A stretch of 18,291 nt of DNA. Origin: Chloroflexota bacterium. Lineage in GTDB: Bacteria > Chloroflexota > Limnocylindria > Limnocylindrales > CSP1-4. Each line of letters begins with the position of its first letter. The stretch's first letter is position 1. The DNA lies in NCBI GenBank assembly GCA_025935655.1, contig JAICUV010000041.1, positions 1 through 18,291 on the forward strand, given 5' to 3'. Below, one piece after another: positions 7,685 through 13,734 of the stretch. A model generated the notes under the pieces. The model made no database searches. It worked only from the letters and a program-made list of their open reading frames with translations, and was not told the DNA's origin. The position numbers were made by a program, and so were the translations under genes.

Positions 7685-8827
7685 CTACGCCCCCGGCGGT
7701 GGGTTGCCATCCCCCGGCCCGGGGGTCGGGGTGTGAGCTCCCGGCTCCGGCGGCGCCACCCGGTTGCGCAACAGCGCCGCGACGCCGCTGGTCGACGGGT
7801 GCGCCTCCAGGATCGAGACGAGGCCCACCGTCATCGGCACGGCCAGGAGCGCGCCCGCGGCGCCCAGCACCCAGGCCCACAGGAGCACGGACAGGAACAC
7901 GACGAGCGGGCTGAGGTTGAGCTCCGAGCCCATGACCACGGGCTGGAGGAAGTGGTCCTGCGCGAAGTTGATCAGCGTGTACCCGACGATCACCCCCACG
8001 GCCGGCGCCACCCCGCCGGTAAGGAACGCGAGGATCGTCGGTGGCAGGAGCGCGAGGAACGTCCCGATGTTGGGGATGAAGCTCGCGGCGAACACGAGGA
8101 ACGCCCACAGCACCGGGAAGGGCACCCCGAGCACGAACAGGAGCACCAGCGACAGGACGGCGGCGAACAGGCCGAGGACCGCCCGGACGAGGAGGTAGCG
8201 GCGGAGGTCGGCGCCGAACTGCTCGATCCCGCCGATGAGCCGGTGCTCCGCTCCGAACGCCTCGCGCGCCCGGGCGGCGAGCGAGGCACCACCGAACAGC
8301 GCGTAGATCATCGTGAGCACGAGCACGAAGATCCCGATCCCCGCGCCGGACAACGCCGAGGCCACGGGCCGTGCCACGGACACGATCCGCTCGGCGGAGA
8401 TGATCGAGGTGATGGCCGCTGGATCCACGACCACGCCGAAGCCCGCGAGGAGCGTGACGAGCGCGTCGACCTGCGCCTGGAGCCGGTCGGCGTAGCGGGG
8501 GACCTGGAGCACCAGCTCCGCGATCGAGAATGCCGCGATGAACGTCGCGGCGAGCACGATGACCAGGACCAGGAGGATCGCGCCGGTCAGCGCCAGCCCG
8601 TGGCGGATGCCGCGGCGCTCCAGCCGTCCGACGAGCGGCCACGCGACGATCGCGAGGAACAGGCCGAACAGGACGGGGACCACGAGGCCCGCGACCTCGC
8701 GCAGGGCCAGCAGTCCCACCAGCACCAGCACGATCGCCGCGAGCGCGCCGAGCGGGCCACCGGCGACGGCGGCGAGCGAGGAACGACGGTCGGGCGCGGG
8801 ATCGTCCGCGGAAGCACCAGGCGGCAT
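7685..8827 (-). CDS. AI-2E family (UPF0118) membrane protein
   Basis: From this start the protein has 380 aa with about seven or eight hydrophobic helices. It includes the family hallmark region VPFPVLWAFLVFAASFIPNIG, and LINFAQDHFLQPVVMG near the C-terminus. Members are proposed transporters or exporters (the founding annotation is autoinducer-2 export; others are Na+/H+ antiporters), so the substrate is open. The ATG at 8827 has GAGGG 7 nt upstream. A second ATG at 8851 lies only 12 nt after a TATCAT -10-like box and is a possible alternative; a start at 8989 would lie upstream of that box and is unlikely. The Pro/Gly-rich C-terminal tail (last 25 residues or so) is probably disordered. Confidence 0.9.
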   Translation of the reverse strand: MPPGASADDPAPDRRSSLAAVAGGPLGALAAIVLVLVGLLALREVAGLVVPVLFGLFLAIVAWPLVGRLERRGIRHGLALTGAILLVLVIVLAATFIAAFSIAELVLQVPRYADRLQAQVDALVTLLAGFGVVVDPAAITSIISAERIVSVARPVASALSGAGIGIFVLVLTMIYALFGGASLAARAREAFGAEHRLIGGIEQFGADLRRYLLVRAVLGLFAAVLSLVLLFVLGVPFPVLWAFLVFAASFIPNIGTFLALLPPTILAFLTGGVAPAVGVIVGYTLINFAQDHFLQPVVMGSELNLSPLVVFLSVLLWAWVLGAAGALLAVPMTVGLVSILEAHPSTSGVAALLRNRVAPPEPGAHTPTPGPGDGNPPPGA

Positions 8828-8863
8828 CGGGAGCCCTCGTGGGCCCGTCATGCGGGCCGTCCG

Positions 8864-8869
8864 ATGATA
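8864..8869 (-). promoter_or_regulatory. -10-like box TATCAT (followed by CGG) of the AI-2E gene
   Basis: The minus strand reads TATCATCGG in the 164-bp divergent gap between the AI-2E and DUF4203-like genes. It resembles the boxes seen upstream of several other genes in this window. No strong -35 is visible. Confidence 0.4.
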
Positions 8870-8935
8870 TGCGGCCGGGCCTCCCGGCACCTCGCTCCGC
8901 GACCCGATCACCTTCCCGCGGCGCGACAGCGTGCC

Positions 8936-8941
8936 TATGAT
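8936..8941 (+). promoter_or_regulatory. -10-like box TATGAT of the DUF4203-like gene
   Basis: TATGAT matches the sigma-70 -10 consensus at 5 of 6 bases and lies 50 bp upstream of the ATG at 8992. The -35 position, 17 bp upstream, is poor (TTCCCG). Confidence 0.4.
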
Positions 8942-8991
8942 CCACCCCAGAGGCGTGGTCATCCGGCCGCGCGTTCGGAGGGAGCGCATAC

Positions 8992-9645
8992 ATGCAGTTC
9001 GTCATCGCGATCCTCGCGGTCATCCTGGGGGTGCTGTTCGCCTTCGGCGGATGGCGGTTCTTCCTGATCCTGCTGCCCTTCTGGGGCCTGCTCACCGGCT
9101 TCAACATCGGGACCGAGGCAACCCGTGCCCTCATCGGTGACGGGACCTTCGCGACGCTGACGAGCTGGGCGATCGGCATCGTCCTGGCCATCGTGTTCGC
9201 GGCCCTCTGCTACCTCTACTGGTACGGGGCCATCGCGCTGCTCGCCGGCACCGTCGGCTACATCATCGGCGCGTCGGCCTGGGGCCTGATCGGCAGCGAG
9301 CAGGGCGTCCTCGCGTTCATCATCGGCATCGCGCTCGGCGCGATCTTCGCCATCGGGGCGCTCGTGCTCAACGTGCCCAAGTGGCTCGTGGTCGCGCTGA
9401 CGTCCATCGGCGGGGCCGCGATGATCGTCGCCGCCTGGTTCATCCTCACCGGGCAGATCCCGACCAACGACATCACCTGGAACGCGATCGGCAAGGAGAT
9501 CAGCGGGAGCATCGTCTGGCTCTTCGTCTGGCTCGCCCTCGCCGCCGCCGGGTTCCTGGCCCAGCTGCGTGCCCCGTCCATCGGCCCGGACACGTACGAG
9601 TTCGATCAGACGTCCTACCGCTACGGCGGGAGCACCGGCGTCTGA
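8992..9645 (+). CDS. DUF4203-like multi-helix membrane protein
   Basis: This 217-aa protein is almost entirely hydrophobic, with about seven helices (roughly residues 3-19, 22-37, 56-76, 78-99, 104-127, 132-152 and 172-190) and a polar C-terminal tail rich in Tyr and Gly. The pattern resembles the TMEM198/DUF4203 family, whose function in bacteria is unknown. A strong Shine-Dalgarno (GGAGGGAG) precedes the ATG by about 9 nt. The gene stands alone, divergent from the AI-2E gene, and ends at a strong hairpin. Confidence 0.82.
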   Translation: MQFVIAILAVILGVLFAFGGWRFFLILLPFWGLLTGFNIGTEATRALIGDGTFATLTSWAIGIVLAIVFAALCYLYWYGAIALLAGTVGYIIGASAWGLIGSEQGVLAFIIGIALGAIFAIGALVLNVPKWLVVALTSIGGAAMIVAAWFILTGQIPTNDITWNAIGKEISGSIVWLFVWLALAAAGFLAQLRAPSIGPDTYEFDQTSYRYGGSTGV

Positions 9646-9654
9646 CGCACGCCT

Positions 9655-9694
9655 GAACGATGCCGGTCGCGACGAGGGGTCGCGGCCGGCGTTC
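9655..9694. terminator. Bidirectional terminator hairpin
   Basis: A 12-bp stem (9662-9673 with 9679-9690, one G-U pair on the plus-strand RNA) closes a 5-nt loop and is extended by GAAC/GTTC after a 3-nt bulge. It lies between the convergent DUF4203-like and SnoaL-like genes and can serve both. The T-run is short. Confidence 0.65.
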
Positions 9695-9712
9695 GTGCGT
9701 CCGCGGGGGCGA

Positions 9713-10144
9713 TCAGCGGGCCGCTGCGTCCCCCGCCCCGAGCTGGCGCCGCATGCCCAGGAAGTCGGCCTGGTGCCAGTGCTCCGCGATCCGGCCGTCC
9801 CGCAGCCGGAACCAGTGGATCTCCTCGATCTCGTAGCGCCTGCCGCTGGGCGGGATGCCCATGAACGGGCCGGTCTGCGTCGCCGCGGACGTGAGCCGCA
9901 CTGCCACGCGGTCGCCCTCGGCGACCATGTCCTCGATCGTCATCACCACGTCCGAGAGCCCGGCTGCGACGCGCGTGATCGCGGCCTTCATCCCCTCGCG
10001 TCCCGGCTTCATGGGCCCGTAGGTGTGGGCGACGAAGTCATCGGCAAGGAGCTCGTCCACGGCGTCGGCATTGCCGGCGGCGAAGACCTGGTCGATGTAG
10101 CGGCGGACGGTCGCCTTGTTGTCCTGCACGGTGTCGATGGCCAT
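9713..10144 (-). CDS. SnoaL-like / ester cyclase family protein (NTF2-like fold)
   Basis: This 143-aa protein shows NTF2-like/SnoaL features: an N-terminal helix NKATVRRYIDQVFAAGN, DELLADDFVAHTYG, GREGMKAAI, GDRVAVRLTSAATQTGPFMGIPPSGRRYEIEEIHWFR-type strands and DGRIAEHWHQ. Relatives include polyketide and ester cyclases and many stress-linked proteins of unknown substrate. The start is set by GAGGAGGAG 6-7 nt upstream of the ATG. A possible -10 (TACGGT, minus strand 10177-10172) lies further upstream. It is convergent with the DUF4203-like gene and divergent from clpS. Confidence 0.9.
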   Translation of the reverse strand: MAIDTVQDNKATVRRYIDQVFAAGNADAVDELLADDFVAHTYGPMKPGREGMKAAITRVAAGLSDVVMTIEDMVAEGDRVAVRLTSAATQTGPFMGIPPSGRRYEIEEIHWFRLRDGRIAEHWHQADFLGMRRQLGAGDAAAR

Positions 10145-10239
10145 GTCATCTCCTCCTCGGGAAGGGCGCCCACCGTAGTCGCGCGGGGCCGGCCACGTGG
10201 TTGCGGGGGCCCGCAGGCGAATAACGGCGATGCGACGGC

Positions 10240-10254
10240 CGTGCCTGTGGCACG
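10240..10254. promoter_or_regulatory. Inverted repeat over the clpS promoter
   Basis: CGTGCC-TGT-GGCACG is a perfect 6-3-6 inverted repeat. Its right arm overlaps a -10-like CACGAT (10251-10256) that is followed by CGG and ends 8 nt before the clpS ATG. A second 6-2-6 hairpin (TGCGGG/CCCGCA, 10202-10215) lies upstream. It may be an operator or an RNA hairpin. Confidence 0.4.
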
Positions 10255-10264
10255 ATCGGCCGCG

Positions 10265-10567
10265 ATGACCAGCCCGTTCGTCGCCGTGGACCCCGGGACC
10301 GTCCTCGAGGACGTCGTCGAGAGCCGGCTCGTGCCCGCACCGCGCTGGATCGTCATCGTCTGGAACGACCCCGTGAACCTCATGACGTACGTCACGTACG
10401 TGTTCCGCAAGCTGTTCGGCTACAGCCAGGCGCACGCGCAGGAGCTGATGCTCAAGGTCCACCACGAGGGGCGCGCCGTCGTCTCCGGCGGGACGCAGGA
10501 GCGCTGCGAGTACGACGTCCAGCGCCTGCATGCCCACGGGCTGTGGGCCACGATGCAGCCGGAGTAG
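10265..10567 (+). CDS. clpS: ATP-dependent Clp protease adaptor ClpS
   Basis: This 100-aa protein matches ClpS over its whole core: VIVWNDPVNLMTYVTYVF, then KVHHEGRAVV and HAHGLWATMQ. The substrate-pocket residues Asn34 and Asp35 and the His66/67 pair fall at the same positions as Asn34, Asp35 and His66 of the E. coli protein. ClpS binds N-degron substrates with bulky hydrophobic N-termini and hands them to ClpA or ClpC. The ATG has no Shine-Dalgarno and starts 8 nt after a CACGAT box, suggesting a leaderless mRNA. The DUF2017 gene follows after 2 nt. Confidence 0.95.
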   Translation: MTSPFVAVDPGTVLEDVVESRLVPAPRWIVIVWNDPVNLMTYVTYVFRKLFGYSQAHAQELMLKVHHEGRAVVSGGTQERCEYDVQRLHAHGLWATMQPE

Positions 10568-10569
10568 CC

Positions 10570-11232
10570 GTGGCCTCGATGCGCGACAGCATCCTGCGCC
10601 TGCCGGACGGCAGGATCGGCCTCCGGCTCGCCGAGCGCGAGCGGATGATCCTCCGGGCGCTGCTCGGCGACCTGTCCGAGATCGTCGGGGAGGAGGCCGA
10701 TCCGCCGGGCCTCACGCCGCTCGACGGCGACGCCGACGGCGAGCTGGCGGACGATGGCGAACGCGCGGAGGATGCCGCCCCCATCGACGGGGAGCCCGCG
10801 GAGGCGTTCAGCGACCCCGTGCTCATCCGCCTCTATCCCGACGCCCGACCGGACGACCCGGCGTGGAGCGCCCGCTTCCGGGACATGATCCGCGGCGATC
10901 TCGACGAGGCGCGGCGTGCGAGCCTGGCCGTGGTGAGCGAGACGCTCGATGCGCGCTCGATCGACGACGACGAGGCCGAGGCCTGGCTCCACGTGCTCAA
11001 CGACCTGCGACTCGTGATGGGCACCCGGCTCGGCGTCACCGAGGAGCGGGAGGCGCAGCCGTTCGATCCCGAGGACCCGGACGCCGCCGCCCTCGTCGTG
11101 TACGCCTACACGGGCTGGCTCGAGGGGCAGTTCGTCGACGTCCTCGCCGCCGCCCTGCCGGAGATCCCGGACCCGGACGACGAACCGGCGGCGGAGCCGC
11201 CGGCCGACGAGTTCGCGGGCGACGACAGCTAG
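10570..11232 (+). CDS. DUF2017 family protein (ClpS-linked)
   Basis: This 220-aa acidic protein has the DUF2017 layout: an N-terminal LRLAERERMILRALLGDL helix, a central variable Asp/Glu-rich region (about residues 50-80), then VLIRLYPDARPDDP, WLHVLNDLRLVMGTRLGV and a VVYAYTGWLEGQFVDVL helix. DUF2017 genes commonly sit directly beside clpS in Actinomycetota and relatives; their role is unproven. The GTG at 10570 is chosen because GGAG inside the clpS end lies 5 nt upstream. The ATG at 10579 is possible but has poorer spacing. The C-terminal 20 residues are Asp/Glu/Pro-rich. The stop overlaps that of the convergent FrnE-like gene. Confidence 0.88.
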   Translation: MASMRDSILRLPDGRIGLRLAERERMILRALLGDLSEIVGEEADPPGLTPLDGDADGELADDGERAEDAAPIDGEPAEAFSDPVLIRLYPDARPDDPAWSARFRDMIRGDLDEARRASLAVVSETLDARSIDDDEAEAWLHVLNDLRLVMGTRLGVTEEREAQPFDPEDPDAAALVVYAYTGWLEGQFVDVLAAALPEIPDPDDEPAAEPPADEFAGDDS

Positions 11233-11903
11233 GCGGGCGCGGCGTCGCCTGGCGCGTTGCCCTCGCTCGCGGCGTCGCTCCGCGCGGTCTCCAGCGCCGA
11301 GAGGAACAGGTCCGCGGACTGGGCGCCCGAGATGCCGTACCGCCGGTCGATGACGAAGAACGGGACGCCGTTGATGCCGATCGCGTGCGCCTCGGCGATG
11401 TCGGCCTCGACGGCCGACGCGTAGGCGTCGGTCTCGAGGACGCGCCGCGTCTCCGCCTCGGGGACACCGACCTCGGCCGCGAGCCTGACGAGCGTGTCGG
11501 GGTCGTCCAGCACCTCGCCCTCCACGAGCTGCGCGCGCAGGAGACGCTCGTGGATCGGCAGGCCCAGGCCCAGGGCCTTCGCCAGGTGCGTGACCCGGTG
11601 GGCGTCGAAGGTGTTGATCGTGACGTACGTCTCGAAGTGGTAGTCCAGGCCTTCGGCCGCCGCGAGCGAGACCACGCGCTCGTTGAGCCGGTGAACCTGC
11701 TCGACCGTCGTGCCCAGCTTCCGCGCGAGGCTCTCGTCGTGCGCCTCGCGGAGCCCCTTCGGGTGGGCGGGGTTGAGCTGGAAGCTGCGCCACACGATCT
11801 CGACCTCGTCAGCGCCCTCGAACCGCTCCAGCGCGTGCTCGAACCGCCGCTTGCCGATGTAGCACCACGGGCAGACGACGTCGGACCAGATCTCGACCTT
11901 CAC
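11229..11903 (-). CDS. DsbA-family thiol oxidoreductase, FrnE-like
   Basis: This 224-aa protein starts VKVEIWSDVVCPWCYIGKRRFE, with the redox motif Cys11-Pro-Trp-Cys14, and contains the cis-Pro loop GINGVPFFVIDRRYGISGAQ near residue 172. This is the cytoplasmic FrnE-like branch of the thioredoxin-fold DsbA family; there is no signal peptide. Such proteins are disulfide oxidoreductases or isomerases linked to oxidative stress and sometimes to polyketide metabolism. The start is a GTG whose last two bases overlap the TGA of a preceding short ORF (GTGA, 11900-11903), with GAGG about 8 nt upstream. Transcription probably continues from tetR. An in-frame ATG at 11942 would add 13 Arg/Gly-rich residues and is less likely. 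Confidence 0.92.
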   Translation of the reverse strand: MKVEIWSDVVCPWCYIGKRRFEHALERFEGADEVEIVWRSFQLNPAHPKGLREAHDESLARKLGTTVEQVHRLNERVVSLAAAEGLDYHFETYVTINTFDAHRVTHLAKALGLGLPIHERLLRAQLVEGEVLDDPDTLVRLAAEVGVPEAETRRVLETDAYASAVEADIAEAHAIGINGVPFFVIDRRYGISGAQSADLFLSALETARSDAASEGNAPGDAAPA

Positions 11904-12118
11904 CTGGGGGCCTCTACCGGGCTGCACAGTTCGTCCACGCACGCGAGGCCGCCGTCGGCGTCGAGGAGGACGAGCGGGCGCGCCTCGGCGGTCGGCAGGT
12001 CGGGGGCGGTCGGCAGGTCGGGCGCCGCGCGACGCGCGGACGGCGCGGGCTCGGGGGCGGCGGACGGTTGCGGGTCGGTCACGTGATGGCTCGTGCGGGT
12101 CGTTGCTCCTGCAACCAT
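11900..12118 (-). CDS. Small Pro/Ala-rich protein of unknown function (72 or 60 aa)
   Basis: The gap between tetR and the FrnE-like gene is filled by an open frame that begins 13 nt after the tetR stop (ATG 12118; a GTG at 12082 is an alternative) and ends in the 4-nt GTGA overlap with the FrnE-like gene. The N-terminal part is Thr/Ala/Pro-rich and includes PDLPTA twice in tandem. The C-terminal part, RPLVLLDADGGLACVDELC, looks folded and carries two cysteines (CVDELC). I do not recognise a family. The overlap and the compact end suggest it is real and coupled to the oxidoreductase, perhaps as a thiol partner; that role is a guess. Confidence 0.45.
   Translation of the reverse strand: MVAGATTRTSHHVTDPQPSAAPEPAPSARRAAPDLPTAPDLPTAEARPLVLLDADGGLACVDELCSPVEAPR
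11987..12022. repeat. Perfect 18-bp tandem duplication
   Basis: Two adjacent identical 18-bp units (11987-12004 and 12005-12022) lie inside the short ORF upstream of the FrnE-like gene. They are in frame and encode a repeated six-residue Pro-Asp-Leu-Pro-Thr-Ala block, so copy number could change without breaking the frame. Confidence 0.85.
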
Positions 12119-12131
12119 ACCCCGAGTGCCA

Positions 12132-12773
12132 TCAATCAGGCGGCGCCGAGAAGGCAAGGTACACGGTGTCGGCGATGGTCCGGGCGAGGTCGTCCCCGAG
12201 GTCGCCTCCGAAGATGAGCCGGAAGTACACCGGCCCCACGAGGAGCTCCGTCGCGACGTCGGCCGCGCAGTCGGGCCGTAGGTCGCCGCGCTCGATGCCC
12301 CTCGCGACCACCTTGGCGATCTCCTCCCGCCTGGCCTGGACGACGGTCGCGCGGAACGGGTCACCGAGCTTGGGGTTGATCGCGATCTGGGACACCAGCG
12401 CGCGGATCACGGCACCGAACGGGGTGTCGCGGATGGCGTGGAGGGCGTGCTCGACGCACTGGTAGAGCTCCTGGCGCGTGTCGCCCACGTCGTCGACGGC
12501 GATGTGGGGTGCGGCCAGATCGGCGAGGAGATCCTGGGCGAGCGCCTCCTTGGACGACCAGCGACGGTAGAGGGTCGCCTTGCCCACGCCGGCGCGCGTG
12601 GCGACGTGCTCGATGCGGAACTTCGTGAATCCGTGCTCCACGAGCTCCTCGCGGGCGGCGTAGAGGATCGCCTTGTTGGCCGCGTCCGAGCGCGGCCGGC
12701 CACCCCCGCGCCTCGGTGCCGGCTGGGTGTCGGCCGAGTTCCGATACGGAACGTCTTGATTCTCAGCGCCCAT
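12132..12773 (-). CDS. TetR/AcrR family transcriptional regulator
   Basis: This 213-aa protein has a basic N-terminal arm (PRRGGGRPRSD, 20-30) followed by a TetR HTH domain: AILYAAREELVEHGFTKF, IEHVATRAGVGKATLYRRW (about 54-72) and SSKEALAQDLL. The C-terminal ligand domain (about 90-210) resembles the TetR_C_11 type. The start has no Shine-Dalgarno. A TATCAT -10-like box ends 6 nt before the ATG, and a TTGCTA -35-like box lies 18 bp further up, so the mRNA is probably leaderless. An inverted repeat (12783-12800) overlaps this promoter and the divergent one, suggesting autorepression and control of the small gene at 12825. Inducer unknown. The short ORF and the FrnE-like gene follow on the same strand. 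Confidence 0.93.
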   Translation of the reverse strand: MGAENQDVPYRNSADTQPAPRRGGGRPRSDAANKAILYAAREELVEHGFTKFRIEHVATRAGVGKATLYRRWSSKEALAQDLLADLAAPHIAVDDVGDTRQELYQCVEHALHAIRDTPFGAVIRALVSQIAINPKLGDPFRATVVQARREEIAKVVARGIERGDLRPDCAADVATELLVGPVYFRLIFGGDLGDDLARTIADTVYLAFSAPPD

Positions 12774-12810
12774 CGAGTTATGATACGCAGCGGATCGTAT
12801 TTCTAGCAAC
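12756..12810. promoter_or_regulatory. Divergent overlapping promoters with candidate TetR operator
   Basis: Plus strand: TTGATT (12756-12761), a 17-bp spacer, TATGAT (12779-12784), serving the gene at 12825. Minus strand: TTGCTA (12809-12804), an 18-bp spacer, TATCAT (12785-12780), serving tetR. The two -10 boxes occupy the same bases. ATACG and CGTAT form an inverted repeat (12783-12787 and 12796-12800, 8-bp spacer) just over them. A second imperfect site, GTTCC-GATAC-GGAAC (12738-12752), with an embedded TACG-GAA-CGTC, lies within the first codons of tetR. Confidence 0.6.
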
Positions 12811-12824
12811 AGGTAGTTCCAGCC

Positions 12825-13046
12825 ATGCGCCACTCCGCGTCTCTCGTCACCTACATCGAATCCGTCGTCGATCGAACCCCCTTCTGCGCCTGCGGCGCGC
12901 CGATGGTCCCCGCCGACCACGACGGCGCGCTCTACCTCGAGTGCTCCACGCACGACCAGGAGAAGCGTGGCTTCACCGCCCGGCTGTGGTCGCTGTTCGG
13001 CCACGACCGCCAGCTCCTGATGGCCCGCGAGGAGCTCGCCGCCTAA
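12825..13046 (+). CDS. Small Cys/His-containing protein of unknown function
   Basis: This 73-aa protein contains CACG (Cys21, Cys23), then GALYLECSTH (Cys40, His43), with His32 between them. This C-x-C-x16-C-x2-H spacing suggests a small metal-binding or zinc-ribbon-like knuckle. The rest is helical (TARLWSLFGHDRQLLMAREELAA). There is no signal peptide. It is transcribed divergently from tetR from a good sigma-70-like promoter overlapping the candidate operator, so it is the likely target of that regulator. A weak AGG lies about 11 nt upstream of the ATG. I do not recognise a named family. Confidence 0.72.
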   Translation: MRHSASLVTYIESVVDRTPFCACGAPMVPADHDGALYLECSTHDQEKRGFTARLWSLFGHDRQLLMAREELAA

Positions 13047-13078
13047 GCGATCATCGGCCCATCGGCCCCGCGGCCGCT

Positions 13079-13103
13079 CGGGTCCCGGATGATCCCGGGC
13101 CCG
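13079..13103. terminator. Hairpin between convergent genes
   Basis: CGGG-t-CCCGG, a 6-nt loop and CCGGG-CCCG form a 9-bp stem with one bulged base, lying between the small Cys/His gene and the convergent two-helix membrane gene. It has no T-run but is well placed for both. Confidence 0.45.
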
Positions 13104-13122
13104 GGCGCCGACGGGCGTCAGC

Positions 13123-13308
13123 TCACCGCGTGCGACGCCGCTCCACGACGAGCAGCAGGATCCCGGCGACGACCAGCACGCCGCCCACCAACCCCCAGAA
13201 CGCGGACCCGCGCATGAACCCGCCGGGGAGCAGGCCCAGCCCCTGGCCGAGCCAGACGGCGCCGAGCAGCGCCAGGATGATCCCGATGGCGGTGCGGGCG
13301 GGACGCAT
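13123..13308 (-). CDS. Small two-helix membrane protein
   Basis: This 61-aa protein has a short basic N-terminus, a hydrophobic helix at about residues 7-27 (TAIGIILALLGAVWLGQGLG), a Gly/Pro turn, a second helix at about 37-55 (FWGLVGGVLVVAGILLLV) and a basic end ERRRTR. The composition is typical of small inner-membrane proteins of unknown function found in many actinobacterial and chloroflexotal genomes. GGAG lies about 10 nt upstream of the ATG. It is divergent from the 109-aa gene. Confidence 0.65.
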   Translation of the reverse strand: MRPARTAIGIILALLGAVWLGQGLGLLPGGFMRGSAFWGLVGGVLVVAGILLLVVERRRTR

Positions 13309-13345
13309 GGGTCACGGCTCCGGGCAGGGTGTGGGTGGCGCAAGG

Positions 13346-13364
13346 GTACGGCCCGTACAATCGG
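13346..13364 (+). promoter_or_regulatory. Promoter with overlapping inverted repeat for the AKR-acdS operon
   Basis: GTACGG-C-CCGTAC (13346-13358) is a perfect 6-1-6 inverted repeat. It overlaps TACAAT (13356-13361), a 5-of-6 match to the -10 consensus, followed by CGG. The predicted start would leave a leader of about 37 nt before the ATG at 13405, which has a GAAGGGA ribosome-binding site. The -35 region is poor, as is common for regulated promoters. Confidence 0.5.
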
Positions 13365-13404
13365 AGCGCGCGTCCCACCGCCATGCAGTCGAAGGGACCC
13401 CCCG

Positions 13405-13734
13405 ATGATCGACCCCGAGGCCCAGATCGAGCGCGACGGGCTCAACCACTACCCCACGGCCTTCCTCCAGAACCTCATCGACAACGGCGAGGGCTGGCAG
13501 TCGGAGGGCTCGCTGTCGGCCGCCGTCGTGCGAGCGCTCGAGGACGGCACGTGCGTGCTCGGGCCGGTCGCGCACCGCGATTACCACAACAACATCGTCC
13601 CGGCCCGCGCCGACGTGGCCCCGGGCGCCAAGGGCAGCCTCGCATACGCGAACGCGAAGCGCACCGAGCGCGGCCTGCCGCCGCTCGTCGAGGAAGCCGA
13701 CGGCACGGTCCACGAGGAGATCGCCCCCGCATGA
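13405..13734 (+). CDS. Hypothetical protein, first gene of the AKR-acdS operon
   Basis: This soluble 109-aa protein matches no family I recognise. Visible features are an acidic N-terminal half with DGLNHYPTAFLQNLIDNGEGW, a compact ALEDGTCVLGPVAHRDYHNNIVPAR segment with several His/Tyr/Asn, and an Arg/Glu-rich end. There is no signal peptide, membrane helix or obvious metal motif. Codon use matches its neighbours. Its TGA overlaps the ATG of the aldo/keto reductase (ATGA, 13731-13734), so the two are probably translationally coupled. GAAGGGA lies 8 nt upstream of the ATG. Confidence 0.75.
   Translation: MIDPEAQIERDGLNHYPTAFLQNLIDNGEGWQSEGSLSAAVVRALEDGTCVLGPVAHRDYHNNIVPARADVAPGAKGSLAYANAKRTERGLPPLVEEADGTVHEEIAPA

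Noticed and set aside
7088..9067. A 659-codon open frame on the plus strand opposite the AI-2E and lipoprotein genes
   Set aside because: Its charged, repetitive His/Glu/Asp/Arg composition is the antisense of hydrophobic helices; there is no ribosome-binding site or domain.
10420..11793. A 457-codon minus-strand open frame across clpS, DUF2017 and the FrnE-like gene
   Set aside because: It overlaps three recognised genes and has low-complexity Arg-rich content.
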